Assembly: GCA_963971285.1 (NCBI GenBank)
Contig: OZ020255.1
Span: 8,576,931 to 8,640,930 of the forward strand
DNA: 64,000 bases
Origin: Astropecten irregularis
Lineage: Eukaryota; Echinodermata; Asteroidea; Paxillosida; Astropectinidae
Direction of reading: 5' to 3'
Positions within the stretch are counted from its first letter, which is position 1; each line of letters starts with the position of its first letter. The position numbers and the translations under genes were made by a program. This document shows, piece after piece, positions 1-12,500 of this stretch. Under the pieces are notes generated by a model, which was not told the origin of the DNA, did not search any database, and was given only the letters and a program-made list of their open reading frames with translations.

Positions 1-3000
1 TATGATATCAAAACGACTGTTGGGTTTCATGTGTTCAGACAAAAAGTTGAAAAGAATGCGACATTTTTTCAAAGTTTAAGTTCAAATCTAAGCACAACTC
101 AGTTGTGGTATACATGTATTTGTATATTAACCAAAAAGGTATACGCTTGCTTGTTAAATGCCCGTTTTTCAGACTTAAAGGCTGAACAGTTTTGAACTGA
201 TTTCAGATGATGTAATACCTGAGAATTGAAATAATTAATTGTACTCTTAGAGTAGAAACCCAATGGTATCATAAACCCTATTTTTGTATCAATTTTGCGA
301 TTTATGTAGAAACATTTCAAGTTAATATCCGAGTAATACATATCTTGTGCAGTGCATTTTGAAATAATAGAAATAAAATACTTTTCTGATACATGTAAAA
401 TGAATGAGTGTTCAAGGTGTATTATTTGTATTTTTTGTACAAAATGTCGATTTGTTATATTCATACAGTGATATTGCTCCGTGGAAAATTATCCACCATA
501 TGGTTTAACTTATTCTTAACAAAGTGTACACATGTACAGTATAGGGAACTGCATGAAAGTTGCAATTTTCACTAGTACAATGTACATGTATTTACAAGAG
601 AAATAAGCCCAGTTGTACAAACTAATTTTCAGTGCAGCAACAAACGTATTTCCCCCTCTGCTCATTTCCTCTTATGTGTTTTTTCAGATCAACAGTTGAC
701 TACTGGAATCAGTACAGTGTATTTGGCAAACCATTAATTGCACGTCTAGAATGGTGCTTGAAAAAATTTTAACTCCTTCATTTGCATAAAAAGGTGCCAT
801 CATCGGCCAATCACGATGCATTTGGTTGCAGCTTTCATTTTGATTTTATTTCTTTGGGGCTAGATATTGGGGAAGAAAAAGGCCAAGCAAGACAAGTATA
901 CACCCGTGGGCAAAATTAGAACAGAAATTGGTATAACTAAATATAAATCGATATTTCATTTCTGGCATAACCTCAGTTGCAAGGTTAAGGGAAGGCCAGC
1001 CTATACATTGTATGTTTCCGCAGAAAATTAGACGCGAACGAAATCAGACGTCACAAAATTGGCGCCAAAAATATGGCATAAAGTTGAAATTTGCTCAAGC
1101 GCTTCTGAATATCAATGTATGACGTCATACTTGCCAATCATCATCTCTCTACTGCAAGTCCAGCGGTTGGTATCATCCAACACGAACCGTGACATTGCAA
1201 TTATAGGCCTATATCTAGCTAGCAGGGCAGGTAAAGGTCACCGTTTACCAGTTTCGATTTCAGGGACTGTAAAATTACAGCCTTCCCTGAAAAAGCGCAC
1301 ATCTTACCTCGATCGATGGCGTTCATTATCTGCTATTAGTAATGGGCCACACTGCAAACATAATGACATCCTCCTCATTATATAAACCTACAGTATCAAA
1401 CAGGCTGTGCACAAAGGCATAGCCGCTCACTGTATAGTCTTCATACTATCAGGTGAATTGGCCGAGGCCTATACATCAACAGATAAAAATAGGCTTTTAT
1501 TATAATCATGGAGGACGTATTGTTATAATAGGACAATTGGACCTTTCGTGCAAACCACTTTGTGTATTTTTTTGCATGTGAACCTGAACGCAGTCAACAC
1601 ACGCAAACGTAATAATTATTCCCTGTGCGTCAGTATCACGCACAATTAACAAAATGGTTGGTCCAATATTTATTGTTCATGTTTTATTACAATAATTTTA
1701 TATTATCTTAGAAATGAACGTGCAGGGAGGCAACTACAAAATGGCACTGCAGTTTGACAATTTCAAATACCGCAAATTTAGTTCCGTTTATTGACAGTAG
1801 ATGATAATGTTAAATATATACAAAATAAAAAGAGTTTTTAGCTTCATAAATGCATACAAGCCATCAAGCCCTATTTATTTATTTTTAAATTTTCTTTAGC
1901 AATAGGTTATATCTATATAAAACAGCTTTGTTTTACATTTTTAAAAGGCACTATCCATACATTTTTAAGCTGATGATTCGTCAGTCTTCTCCACTATTTT
2001 CTAGGTAAAATAAAATTTGAAACTCTAATGAAACACCACCAAGTGTCTCCTTTTTAAAACGATAAAAAATTATATGACATTATGGTGAATCTGGTGGTTC
2101 GTTGGAATGAGTTTGAAATTCACAGAAGCTAATCATATTGCCTACGGTTTCTGCAACTTTCTTGATCAGTGCCCCCTGGCTATTGTCTCAGGGCCCCTGG
2201 TCATTGCCTTGGTGCCCCTGGTCCGAAGTTGCCTTGGTGCCCCTGGCCATTGCCTTGGTGCTCCTGGTCATTGCCTAGGTGCCCCAGGTCAAGATTGTCT
2301 TGGTCATTTCCTCAGTGCCCTTGGTCATTGCCTTGGTGCCCCTGGCCATTGCCTTGGTGCCCCTGGTCATTGCCTTGGTGCCCCCTCGTCACTGCCTTGC
2401 TGCTCCTTTGTACCCTTTCAAATGTTCCAGTACAATTTCTTCACTAATAATGATAAGTTTGTACACTCAATTAGGGGAATTCCCCAGCCCCGGCCCCTGA
2501 GCCCTCCTCTGAACCTTAACTTGATGGGCTACTACTTGGAGTGGCATGGATGGCCTGTGCACACAGCCCCCGCCTCTCACCAATGTAGCCCAAGGTTGAC
2601 CACAGCTGGGCCATCAAGTGAGCCAATGCTACAAGGGTTTTCCCCAGAATCTCGGGAGTTGTTCTCCCTCTAGAAAAAAAAAATCAAATTATCTCAGTCT
2701 CAGATTGTGCTGCTCTGTGGTCATGAAGTACTTAGGTTGATGAAAATAGCAATAAGATAAATGAAAGTACCTTTAAAAATAATCGAAGTGCTGTATAAAA
2801 TCAAAGAGACAAAGACAGGGGGTTACAACTTACAAGTACAAGAACGTTTTAAGAGGCTTCTTTAAGACAGCTTTAGAAAGTGCTTTCCCGATTTTACTGA
2901 GGACAGAGTTCCACAGTTTGGGACCAGCTAAAGAAAAACAACTTATTTCAAAAAGATCCATCACAATTCATGTTTTCAGCTATGAGCGAGGATGATTTAC

Positions 3001-3184
3001 TTCAAATCTTTGTACAACTTAGACACAGCTTAACTACTTATTAGAAATGTTTAACTTGGAAAATATTCTTGCAGGCGAGAACCACATCACATGGACCTTT
3101 GGTTGGTGACTTTCTTTCTAATAATGCTGTGCTTATGAGCTCAGTGAAACTGGTGTCCTGGCCCTTAAGATTCACTTCCTTGTC
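1..3184. other. Intergenic region downstream of EXOG
   Basis: No supported gene is visible. The stretch is AT-rich, with many short TACATGTA-like words and a minisatellite at about 2170-2400. Open frames such as the one at 1059-1385 have no family resemblance and no splice context, so they are treated as chance. The 3' UTR of the minus-strand nuclease gene probably extends below position 3571 into this region, but I did not find a convincing polyadenylation site. Confidence 0.6.
2172..2400. repeat. 21-bp minisatellite
   Basis: About ten imperfect copies of a 21-bp unit of the form TGGTCATTGCCTTGGTGCCCC lie head to tail. Because 21 is a multiple of three, the frame stays open and yields a false seven-residue protein repeat (LGAPGHC-like) in the plus-strand frame running from 2107 to 2673. 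No start context, splice site or homology supports coding. Confidence 0.85.
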
Positions 3185-3570
3185 TCACTTGAAGCCAGGG
3201 TCATCAAAGATGTCTTGGGCTTCTCTGGCCATGATCACCTCCTCTTCTTGTGACGCTCCGTGGAGTGTTTGGCCTATTGGACTCTCTTCCTCAAGCCAAG
3301 TTAAGCTCAAGTGTAAGAGTAGATCATTCTTTTTGCAACACCGATTTGAATCAACTCCGATTTGAATTGATTTCAAGAGGGCTTTCTTGCCAATTTTAGA
3401 GCCACAAGGTCTGGTCATCAGGCCATCATGAAGTCCTCCTTGATAAAGCTTCTCCGGCAATTCAAGCAGCCTCTTTAGATCTCTCTTTCTCTCTCTGTTT
3501 GTCAAAGTAAAGTATGAGATGTAATATTTTAAAATGTCTTAGGGCAAGCTCTCCACAGCACATATCTAAA

Positions 3571-6500
3571 TCAGAAAGACACCTTCTGCTTCTCCTTCTC
3601 CTGGAGTTCTCGTTTCTTCCTCCGATAGGCCTCCTGGAGATAGTCATCAGGCTCCAGGTTCCTCTTCTCCAGCTCCTTCCAGCTTTCCTCCAGACGGTGC
3701 ATCGTGGTTGCATTCTCAACACGACGGCCGATGACATAAAGCTGCATCTTCTTGGGCGACATCAGACTGCACGAGTCCACCTCACACAGGTCGCGCACCT
3801 TGATCCCGCTCCCGAGTTTGGAGAGAAACTGAACCCCGGCACTCTCCGACAGGTTCTCCAGCGGAACCTGGTAGTCCTTGAGGTCTTGGTGAGCAGACGG
3901 GATGGCGCAATTGGGTACGATAAATGCACCGACCGCAATGGTCTGTTCGGCGTCAGTACTATCATCTGACGTATGATTTTCTTCGGGAAGGGCGACTGTG
4001 ATGAGTTTGTAGAGATGGGTCGGAACGGCAACATTATTCTTCCCAATAACCTGGAGACGGAAGAAAGAATCCTCAAAACAAGATGCAAACCAAGACTTTC
4101 CACAAGAGCAGAGCTAATCATTTCTTTTTAACAAAACTGTCAAATCCATTTATTTTCTGGTTTGATCTCAGGCAAAAATATAAAATCCCTCACACGAGCA
4201 ACCGTCATGAATATTTTTCAAACATCAAATAAACCACAAGGGATACTGACTGAATTTAAAGTAATTGAAGAATAAACAAAGAAAAATTGACTGGAGCGGG
4301 ATTGGAACCGGCGACCTCCTGAATACCGTACAGGCGCTCTACCAACTGAGCCATCCAGCCATACGTTGGTGGTGACCCCAATAGTCAATTATCTTTGTTC
4401 GTTTGGCAGTCAGAAGCCATGAAACCACGCACACACAGGAGGTCGCCGGTTCGAATCCCACTCCAGTCAATTTTTTCTTTGTTCACTTTTCAATGACTAT
4501 TTCGTCAGAGAATGTTGTCCTCTCCGTATCCTATCTTCTCGTTTCCAACATCTCACCTGGTACTTGACGTATTTCTTCCCATCCTTCTCCACCGTGGGCA
4601 AGATCAGAGGTCCCGTCGTGACCCACACATCCGAGTACTTCGCCACCAGGCCGCGGCAGTAACTCTCCAGGCGATTCCAGAAGTCCCTGTTGTTGTCGAT
4701 GTCTTGGGGGACGACATTGGACAAGTAGAAAGACTCATCCATAGCAGCCTGCACATTTAAAGAGAGGACATTGAAAAGGACCACTCCACTTACAACTTCA
4801 TCACAATTAATAACAATTGTCTTGTTTTAGTAGCTGTACTAAGATTGTACAGGACTATATGACTGATGGAGATAAAATTAAGCAGTTCGTGAATAAGTCG
4901 TAAAGTGATTTCATATTCTTAAAGGTAGTATCATACTTTAGTAAGAAGCCAAAACAGAAATGTTCACAGATGTACGTATAACTTCCAGGGTACGAAGATG
5001 GTGATGGTAGAAACATACCATTAAAATTCTTCCGCCTGAAATGCTGCATTTATCCAGAAAAGAGTAAAACAACGACCGAAAATCTTTTTGATCTTTTCAA
5101 AGATGAAAAATAAAAGAGAAAAGACTTAAGAAATACTGTGGCCGTTTTTCACTGTTTTCTCAAAAAGTGGGCACCGTATGGGACTGAAATTTTCACAGAT
5201 GACTGTCACTGTATCTGTCTTGATATTTTTGCTCATGAATCTGTATTTCTTTGAAAAAAACCAAAGTATGATACTACCTTTAAAGTAAGCATCAGCCTGT
5301 CTACCTAACGGGCCTTTTCTTAAACCTTGGCTTCAGGTCCAGCTTTATCTCTTTCTCTGACCCCCCCAAAAATTGAAAAGATTGTAGTCTTTTGTTGAAG
5401 CTGAAGCTCCACTTTTTTATCAAAAACAAACAGAGCATCTACTTCCAAGCCATAGCCACAAGCCTCAATTTTGATACCAATTACAAGTCAAAATTAATGT
5501 AAGAAATGGAGGCAAACTGAAGCTAAGCTGCAGCCCAGACAGATGTTTCAAAAAGGGAAATGGAAATCTTCTCAAGTGGGTGTCTGATTGCAGACTTTTA
5601 TTCAAAATATTGCTGTAACTTAAAAATGTCATATACGTGAATTCGTGAAATAACCACAAGGGAAACTGACTAAGTCATTGAAAAGTGAACAAAGAAAAAT
5701 TTACTGAAAACGTCATGACGGAATGTTCCTTTTAATCCAAACAGTTTATCCAAGTGATAAACTAGTCTGGTTCCCGGACCTAAAAAGCACCCGACTACTG
5801 TCTGTCAAATATAGGGTCCGGTATCGGCTACGTGTACTGGGGGGTCACGTGACCAAAAAAGTCAATTTCTGACTTTTTACGGAAAAATCCAAAACATTAC
5901 GAACTCGTTTTCGTTCAACTTCGGATAGTAACGTTGACTTTCGGCTATTTCCGACAGGTCACGCGAGGTCATATACTACAGGGAAAGACACGTCATGTAC
6001 ATAATTATGTTTCATTCCGGCTACAGTTAGCCCAAATAGAGCATAATTATTGTCCACATACAACAGAGCACTTTTGAGGAGTTTGTTGTATGGTTTTTTC
6101 CCACTCTTTGATTTCTTATTCTGTCCAGATAAAATTGCATTTGCTTACAAAAGTGCAAAAAATGAATGTTAAAATTGAATCTCTCTAAACTCTAAAACTA
6201 GCTTCCGCGCCTGCGCAGACATGACAGCTGTGTCATGTTCTATTTTTAACCGTAGCCGATACCTGACCTAAGATTTTTAATAAGAGTCGTCAGGGAATCT
6301 TTGGGCAGGGAACCAGACTAGTGATAAACTAGGACTATAATTTCATTTGTGATGTGTAGACTCTTAACCAGTCCCTCTATTCTCATGATTAAATTAGCCT
6401 TGTTTCAAGCAAAGTGACGGACCTACCTGGCTGTGTTTGTGATCTGCAGCGGGCGCCATGTGGCCCCGTGACCAGCCACTTCGCTTGTAATCACTATTCT

Positions 6501-9500
6501 GAGAGCCAAACAGTGGAGGGATGCTTGGATCCATTACGAAGTTAGCGTGCTTCCGATGTGCATCCCCTGTAAAATAAAAATAAAAGAAGCCATCAATCAA
6601 ATAGTAATGACCAAATGATGGAAAGTATAATTATTGTCTCTTAAAAGTAATACTCTGTGATATTCATGAATATTGTACCTAAAGCTAATTTTCATTTCTA
6701 ATGGGTTAATAAATGATCTTTTAATAAATATACATAAATGTATCCTAGAAAACCACAAAAAGAGACTCACTACTAAATAATAACCTAAGAATCTGGCCCA
6801 CCTGCAAGCTCATTCTTACTGCTACTTCTACACCTAAACCTGGTACTCCACACTATAATTTAGAGTTTTCTCCTAAGGTAATGATATTAACAGGAGACAA
6901 GACATATCAGCTTCTTCCTGTCGAAAATTTTAAGGCATCATTCTTAAAAGCACCAGCTAGTCTGGACTGTTTCTCTAGCAACTAGGTATTAACAGCTTAA
7001 CCTGACACAAAAGCCTGTTTTAACTTGTCTACTCTCTTTAAAGTTTTTGAAAAGTGAACAAAGAAAAATTGACTGGATGGGATTCGACCCGGCGACCTCC
7101 TGAATACCGTACAGGCACTCTACCAACTGAGCTATCCAGCCCTATGTTGGTGTCCCAAATAGTCAATTATCTTTGTTCGTAACTTCGTTTGGCAGTCAGA
7201 AGCCATGAAACCATGCACACACTGCCATAACCCAAGGGATCATGTCACCGATGTGCGCAACAATGCTGCAACCTGAGAACAGTACATGGGGGATTACTCA
7301 AAGAGGATACGGCTTTTAAATTAATATAATCCTCAAATTACCACAAGGGAAACTGATGGTGTGTGCGTGGTTTCATGGCTTCTGACTGCCAAACGAACAA
7401 AGATAATTGACTATTGGGGTCACCACCAACCTAGGGCTGGATGGCTTAGCTGGTAGAGCGCCTGTACAGAATTCAGGAGGTCACCGGTTCGAATCCCGCT
7501 CCAGTCAATTTTTCTTTGTTCACTCTTTAAAGTTTGACACTTCAAATTAAAACTAAACATTTTTAACAAGAAACACCACACATTCACTGACTGAGCCATT
7601 TAACTCACCAGGCAATTAAAGTTCTCTCCTTGATCCTGATAAACTGTTTTTCGGGTGTTCCTGTCTTATTAAGATGCTCCTGGAAAAATCCTCTTGCCAA
7701 ATATTCCTCTTGAACATGGTCTTCAACGATAACTTGCTTGAATACCAATGCGCTTTAAAATGTATCGTACGGTAATCAACTTACAATTTATATCTCAAAC
7801 TATCCAAGTTTGACAACTACTTGATCAGAGCCTACCAACAAAATCTAGGCAAAACCTGTTTAGCTTCACTCCTATTATTGTAGTAAATGTATTTATGTGA
7901 TGTTACTCTGAATAACAGGCCCTATGTTATGAAGTTATCCCTAAAGTACCAAATAACTGAAAGAGAAACTGACTAGATTAAAGTCATTGAGGGGTGAATA
8001 AAGATAAATTACTGTCAGAGTGGGATTCGAACCTCCGATTTAATTCCCTAAATGGAATCTTATGAATGGATAAAAGTCATAGAGCTATATTAAAATTACT
8101 AGAGCACTGAGCTCTGTGTACAAAGTGATGCCTGCTGGCGCATCCATGTTTGTGCACAAACCTATGGAAAACACACAATTTTGTACATCTTTTTATGAAG
8201 GCATGTAACTTTTGTTTTACAATAATAAACACATTTCAATTTCACAGCTCATCACTGCTACTCCTATAAGCATGATAAGAGCAAGCTGACTGTATCTAGG
8301 CCTTGAATTTGGTTCTGAAAGGGGCAAGGCCACTTTTCCATAACAATAAAGCCCACAATATCCGGCATGATGAATTTCAGTTTCAAATTCAAATAATTTC
8401 TGCTTCCTAAAATTTAAAGGAATTACACAAAAATTTATAACCTACAAAAAAGGATATAAAAAAGGACTTTCTGCTCTCAGAGTGACTAAAAAGAAAAGTG
8501 CTAGTATATATAGTCCATTGCAGTGGGATTACCAGAATTATTTCAGACCATGATATCATTTTTTTTCACGACTTTGTTCTTGATTTACTTTTTTTTTTAG
8601 CTTTTATTTATTTATGTTAAAACTTTTTCACTTATTTGTTTAAATTTCAAATATTTGGCACAGTACTTTTTATTTGATTTTTTTTATTTTTTTTATTCTC
8701 CATTTTAAAAAATAACTACAACGTACATTCAGGAGTGAATATCAATTTGGGGCACAGTATAAGCCTAGAAAGGTTTGTTAATTCTGTTAAAGTGAGTTGG
8801 GTTAGGCGTTGGTTACACCAGGGGCCAATTTCATAGAGCTGCTTAGCACAAAAATTCGCTAAGCCTGACATTTCTGTCTGAGTAAAAACAGGATTAACAA
8901 CCAAATGTCCGTGTGTTGTGTATCACTTGCAATTGTTCTTTGGCTGTTGTTTGCTGACCATGAATATCAAATGGAATTTTCAATGGCTGTTTTGTTTTAT
9001 TGGGCAAGCTTTTATTTTTGGTGAATTGGCGCTAAGCAATTTTTTGTGCTAAGCAGCTCTATGAAATTGGTCCCTGGACTGCACTTTCCTTTTTACATGC
9101 CTGGTTACATTGGTGCACATGGGGTGTACACATTGAAATTGTTACGTACACAAGGTGGGCGCATGTACCTGGTACTTGATTTGTGTAGACCGAGCACAAT
9201 ACACTAGCAGTTAAGTTGAATACACTATGTCTCCACAGGCATATTCTAAAAGTGTAGGGCTAGTACGCCTATAGGTCTCCACAAGGTTTTAACAAAACTG
9301 ATATTTTATGAATTAATTCAAAAAGGAGGAATTTTCAAGGTATATTTATCAGGGATGAGATTAACCAATGATAAAAATATCTGAACTCTGAAAAATCGCC
9401 TATGAGAAACAAAATGTGAAATTCAAAACAATAAAAACTCTGAAATCAGATTAAAATCTGAGAAATCTCATCCCTGATTTAGGCCTATCTGTCGCAAAGA

Positions 9501-12500
9501 GAATTACTTTAGTATGTAAATTGGGACATTCGCTAGAAATTTCAACCCAGGAAAGTGATTATGGTTCAATGTCAATTCTGCTTTTCAGAGCATGTTCATT
9601 AAATAGTACAATATGAGAACATAAAGACAAGTCTCCACAAGGAAATACACATATGGTTGTAGACGGCAGACCTTGATTTTTAAGGAGAGTGAGAGTGATC
9701 ACTCTCCTCCGCTCTCCTTAATGTTTTCCAAGGAGAGTGAAAAAAAAGAGCTCCTTAACAATTTAAGGAGAGCTGCCTTTTTTTCAAAACATCACATACA
9801 TTTTTCCAGCTGACATTCAACCTTTATGGAAAATACAAAGATAGTACTTATCTTTTTATAATCTTTTTCAACAGGATTTACGCAAAATTTTGCATGCTCT
9901 CTTTTTCTGACACCGGTACCGGTCACATGCAAAAAATTGGTTTAGCAAGAGATAACTGCTCTCTTTATTCACTAGTATGAGTAAGCCCTATGTTGATTTA
10001 AGGAGTTGAATTTGTACAGGTAGCTCAAACTTGATTTTTGTTAGTGAGAGCAAATCACTTTCCTTAATTCTCTACGTTGATTTAAAGGGAGCATATAGGA
10101 TTTGCAAGGCCTCCAAATAAAAATTATTGAGTTTGAGACAGAAAATGGACTCTACAGTTCGTAAACAGTGCAAACAGTCACCATGGGAAATCTTGGTTCA
10201 TCAGATGCTGGGTTTTTCAAGCAAATCAAGATTTGGTGTCTTTTCCAAAGATCGCTCGTCCGAATGATTTTTGGAACAAACATATAAAAGTTAACTATTC
10301 TTCATATATTTTTGGAGATTCATTGTGTCAAATCCAGTGTAAAGGTGGAAAATTGTACTCACTATTTAGTAACGTTTCACTGATAATCTATCAGTTTCAT
10401 CAGACTGGCGACTGAAACTGATAGCTTATCAGTGAAACGTCACTAAATAGTGAGTACAATTTTCCACCTTTACACTGGATTTGACACAATGAATCTCCAA
10501 AAATATCTGTCAATCTACAATCCAGATGAATCTATTCAACTATTCTTCATGTTTTATAAGAAAAATTGAGTCGGGTTTTCGCTATTTTCTCCTGACTCAG
10601 GTGTCCGATTGAGCTCAATTTTCACAGGTTTATCATTTCATGTACATGTTTGATCAGACAAAGTATAAGTGCAGTCCTGTGACCTTTACCAATCATGTAT
10701 TGTACCTTTAAGGAGAGCAATTTGCAGCTCTCCTAATTTGTATAAAAATGAAGGCCTGTAGCCGTACATGTATGATATATGTACATAAGATTGTATACTG
10801 TACAGTTTGACATGCAGTCAATATAATTTCAATTACTACATGTATCTCTGCTATGCCTAAATGCATGGTCACTGGTCAAGGTCAACCTTTATTGCCACTC
10901 AGCATTAATAGGCAATAACACCATCATCATCAGTCAATCTTCCATAGCAACCGTCTTAGCAACCACTAACAGAATCAAAAATTCAGTAGCTCATCAGCAA
11001 AAAGCCAAACTGTTACAATACATGTACACCTGTTTACAAAGGCCTGTTTGCAGTGTAAAATTCTGCGATTGTGTATTCCCTTTGTTCATGATTATTGGGA
11101 GCAAATGTTTGGTTTGATTTTTTTTCTCTCAAATGTTGCCATATGTGGAGTTCATCTTTCCTATCCAGCCATTATTTCTTGGGACCGAGACCGACGCTGG
11201 CCTCGTGTCATATAACACTGCTAATAACCACTTAAAGATCAAAAAGATTTTCGGTCGTTGTTTTACTGATTTCTGGATAAATACACCATTTCAGGTGGAC
11301 AAATTATAACGGTAGGTTTCTACCAGCACCATCTTCATACCCTGAAAGTTATACGTAAATCTGTGAACATTTGTGTTTTGGTTCCTTACCAAAGTATTCT
11401 TTAACTTCATTACCTTTCAGTAAAACTAACATGTCAGTTGGTGCCTTTAGTAAGTGTACATGTACACTTCACTTAGAAATTATACATGTATTATAATTAT
11501 CTCGAATTAAACATTATTCAATATTCAACCCAAAATATACATGGTGTAGGACCTACCAATTAATTTCATTTAGAAATACATGTACGTACGCATACATGTA
11601 CAGGTCTACACAATTATCATAACCTGAGAAATGTACAACACGTATATATATAATATATGTTTATGCGAAGGGTTTTTTTGTTCAGCAATTGGTATTTTTT
11701 ATTCCTTCCTTTCGGTTGCTGAGGGAGCCGACCATTATAATTATTCAAGGGTATACGACAATATTAATGTCGGTATACTGAGTTGAATTTGACCTTTTGA
11801 CTAAATGGTGCTTTTAAAAATTCACTTGAACAGGTCTTTTCCCATTACATATGGTTGAAAGTACATGTGTACAAATGGCACAATAAGAGCACCGACGTGC
11901 GTGCACTTTCAGTATCTGTGACTGTGAGTTGGCATTTTTTAGCCAACCTGGCAGGCACGATAGAAGGTAAACAGTGTACAAAAAACAGCACACAATTTTT
12001 ATTTTTTTGCCCAATAAATAGCGCCCTCGTGCATCTCATTCATACTTTGAATAGGCCAAGTGGATTTTTACAGCAATTTTCAATGCATTTGAGATCGATC
12101 TTAAAGGTAATATCACAGTCGCACTTTGGTTTTTGTCAAAGAAATACAGATTTATGGGCAAAAATGTCAAGTAAGATACAGTAACAGTCATCTGTGAAAC
12201 CTTCAGTCCCATACGGTGCCCACTTTTTTAGAAAACAGTGAAAAATGGCAACAGTATTTCTTAAGTATTTTCTCTTTTTTTAGGTCACTGGTTTTTACTC
12301 TTTTCTTGATAAATACAGAATTCCAGGCAGAACAATTTTAACGGTATGTTTCTACCATCACCATCTTAATACCCTGTAAGTTATAGGTAAATCTGTGAAG
12401 ATTTCTGTTTCGGTGCAAATTGCTTTGCTAATTGCTAAGTGTGATGTCACAGACTTAACAACTCAAAGTTAAGATTAACCCTAACCCTAACCCTAACCCT

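Noticed and set aside
2107-2673. 188-residue open frame with GAPGHCL-like repeats
   Set aside because: It is a read-through of a 21-bp minisatellite; there is no homology, no splice context, and the other two frames are open as well.
3185-3505. Extra coding exon downstream of EXOG on the minus strand
   Set aside because: EXOG already ends at a stop codon at the family's normal length; the frame has no homology and most likely lies in the 3' UTR.
7435-7507. Candidate functional tRNA gene
   Set aside because: It folds like a tRNA but the anticodon loop lacks a normal T at position 33, the acceptor has a wobble pair, and many diverged copies share non-tRNA flanks, so it is a SINE.
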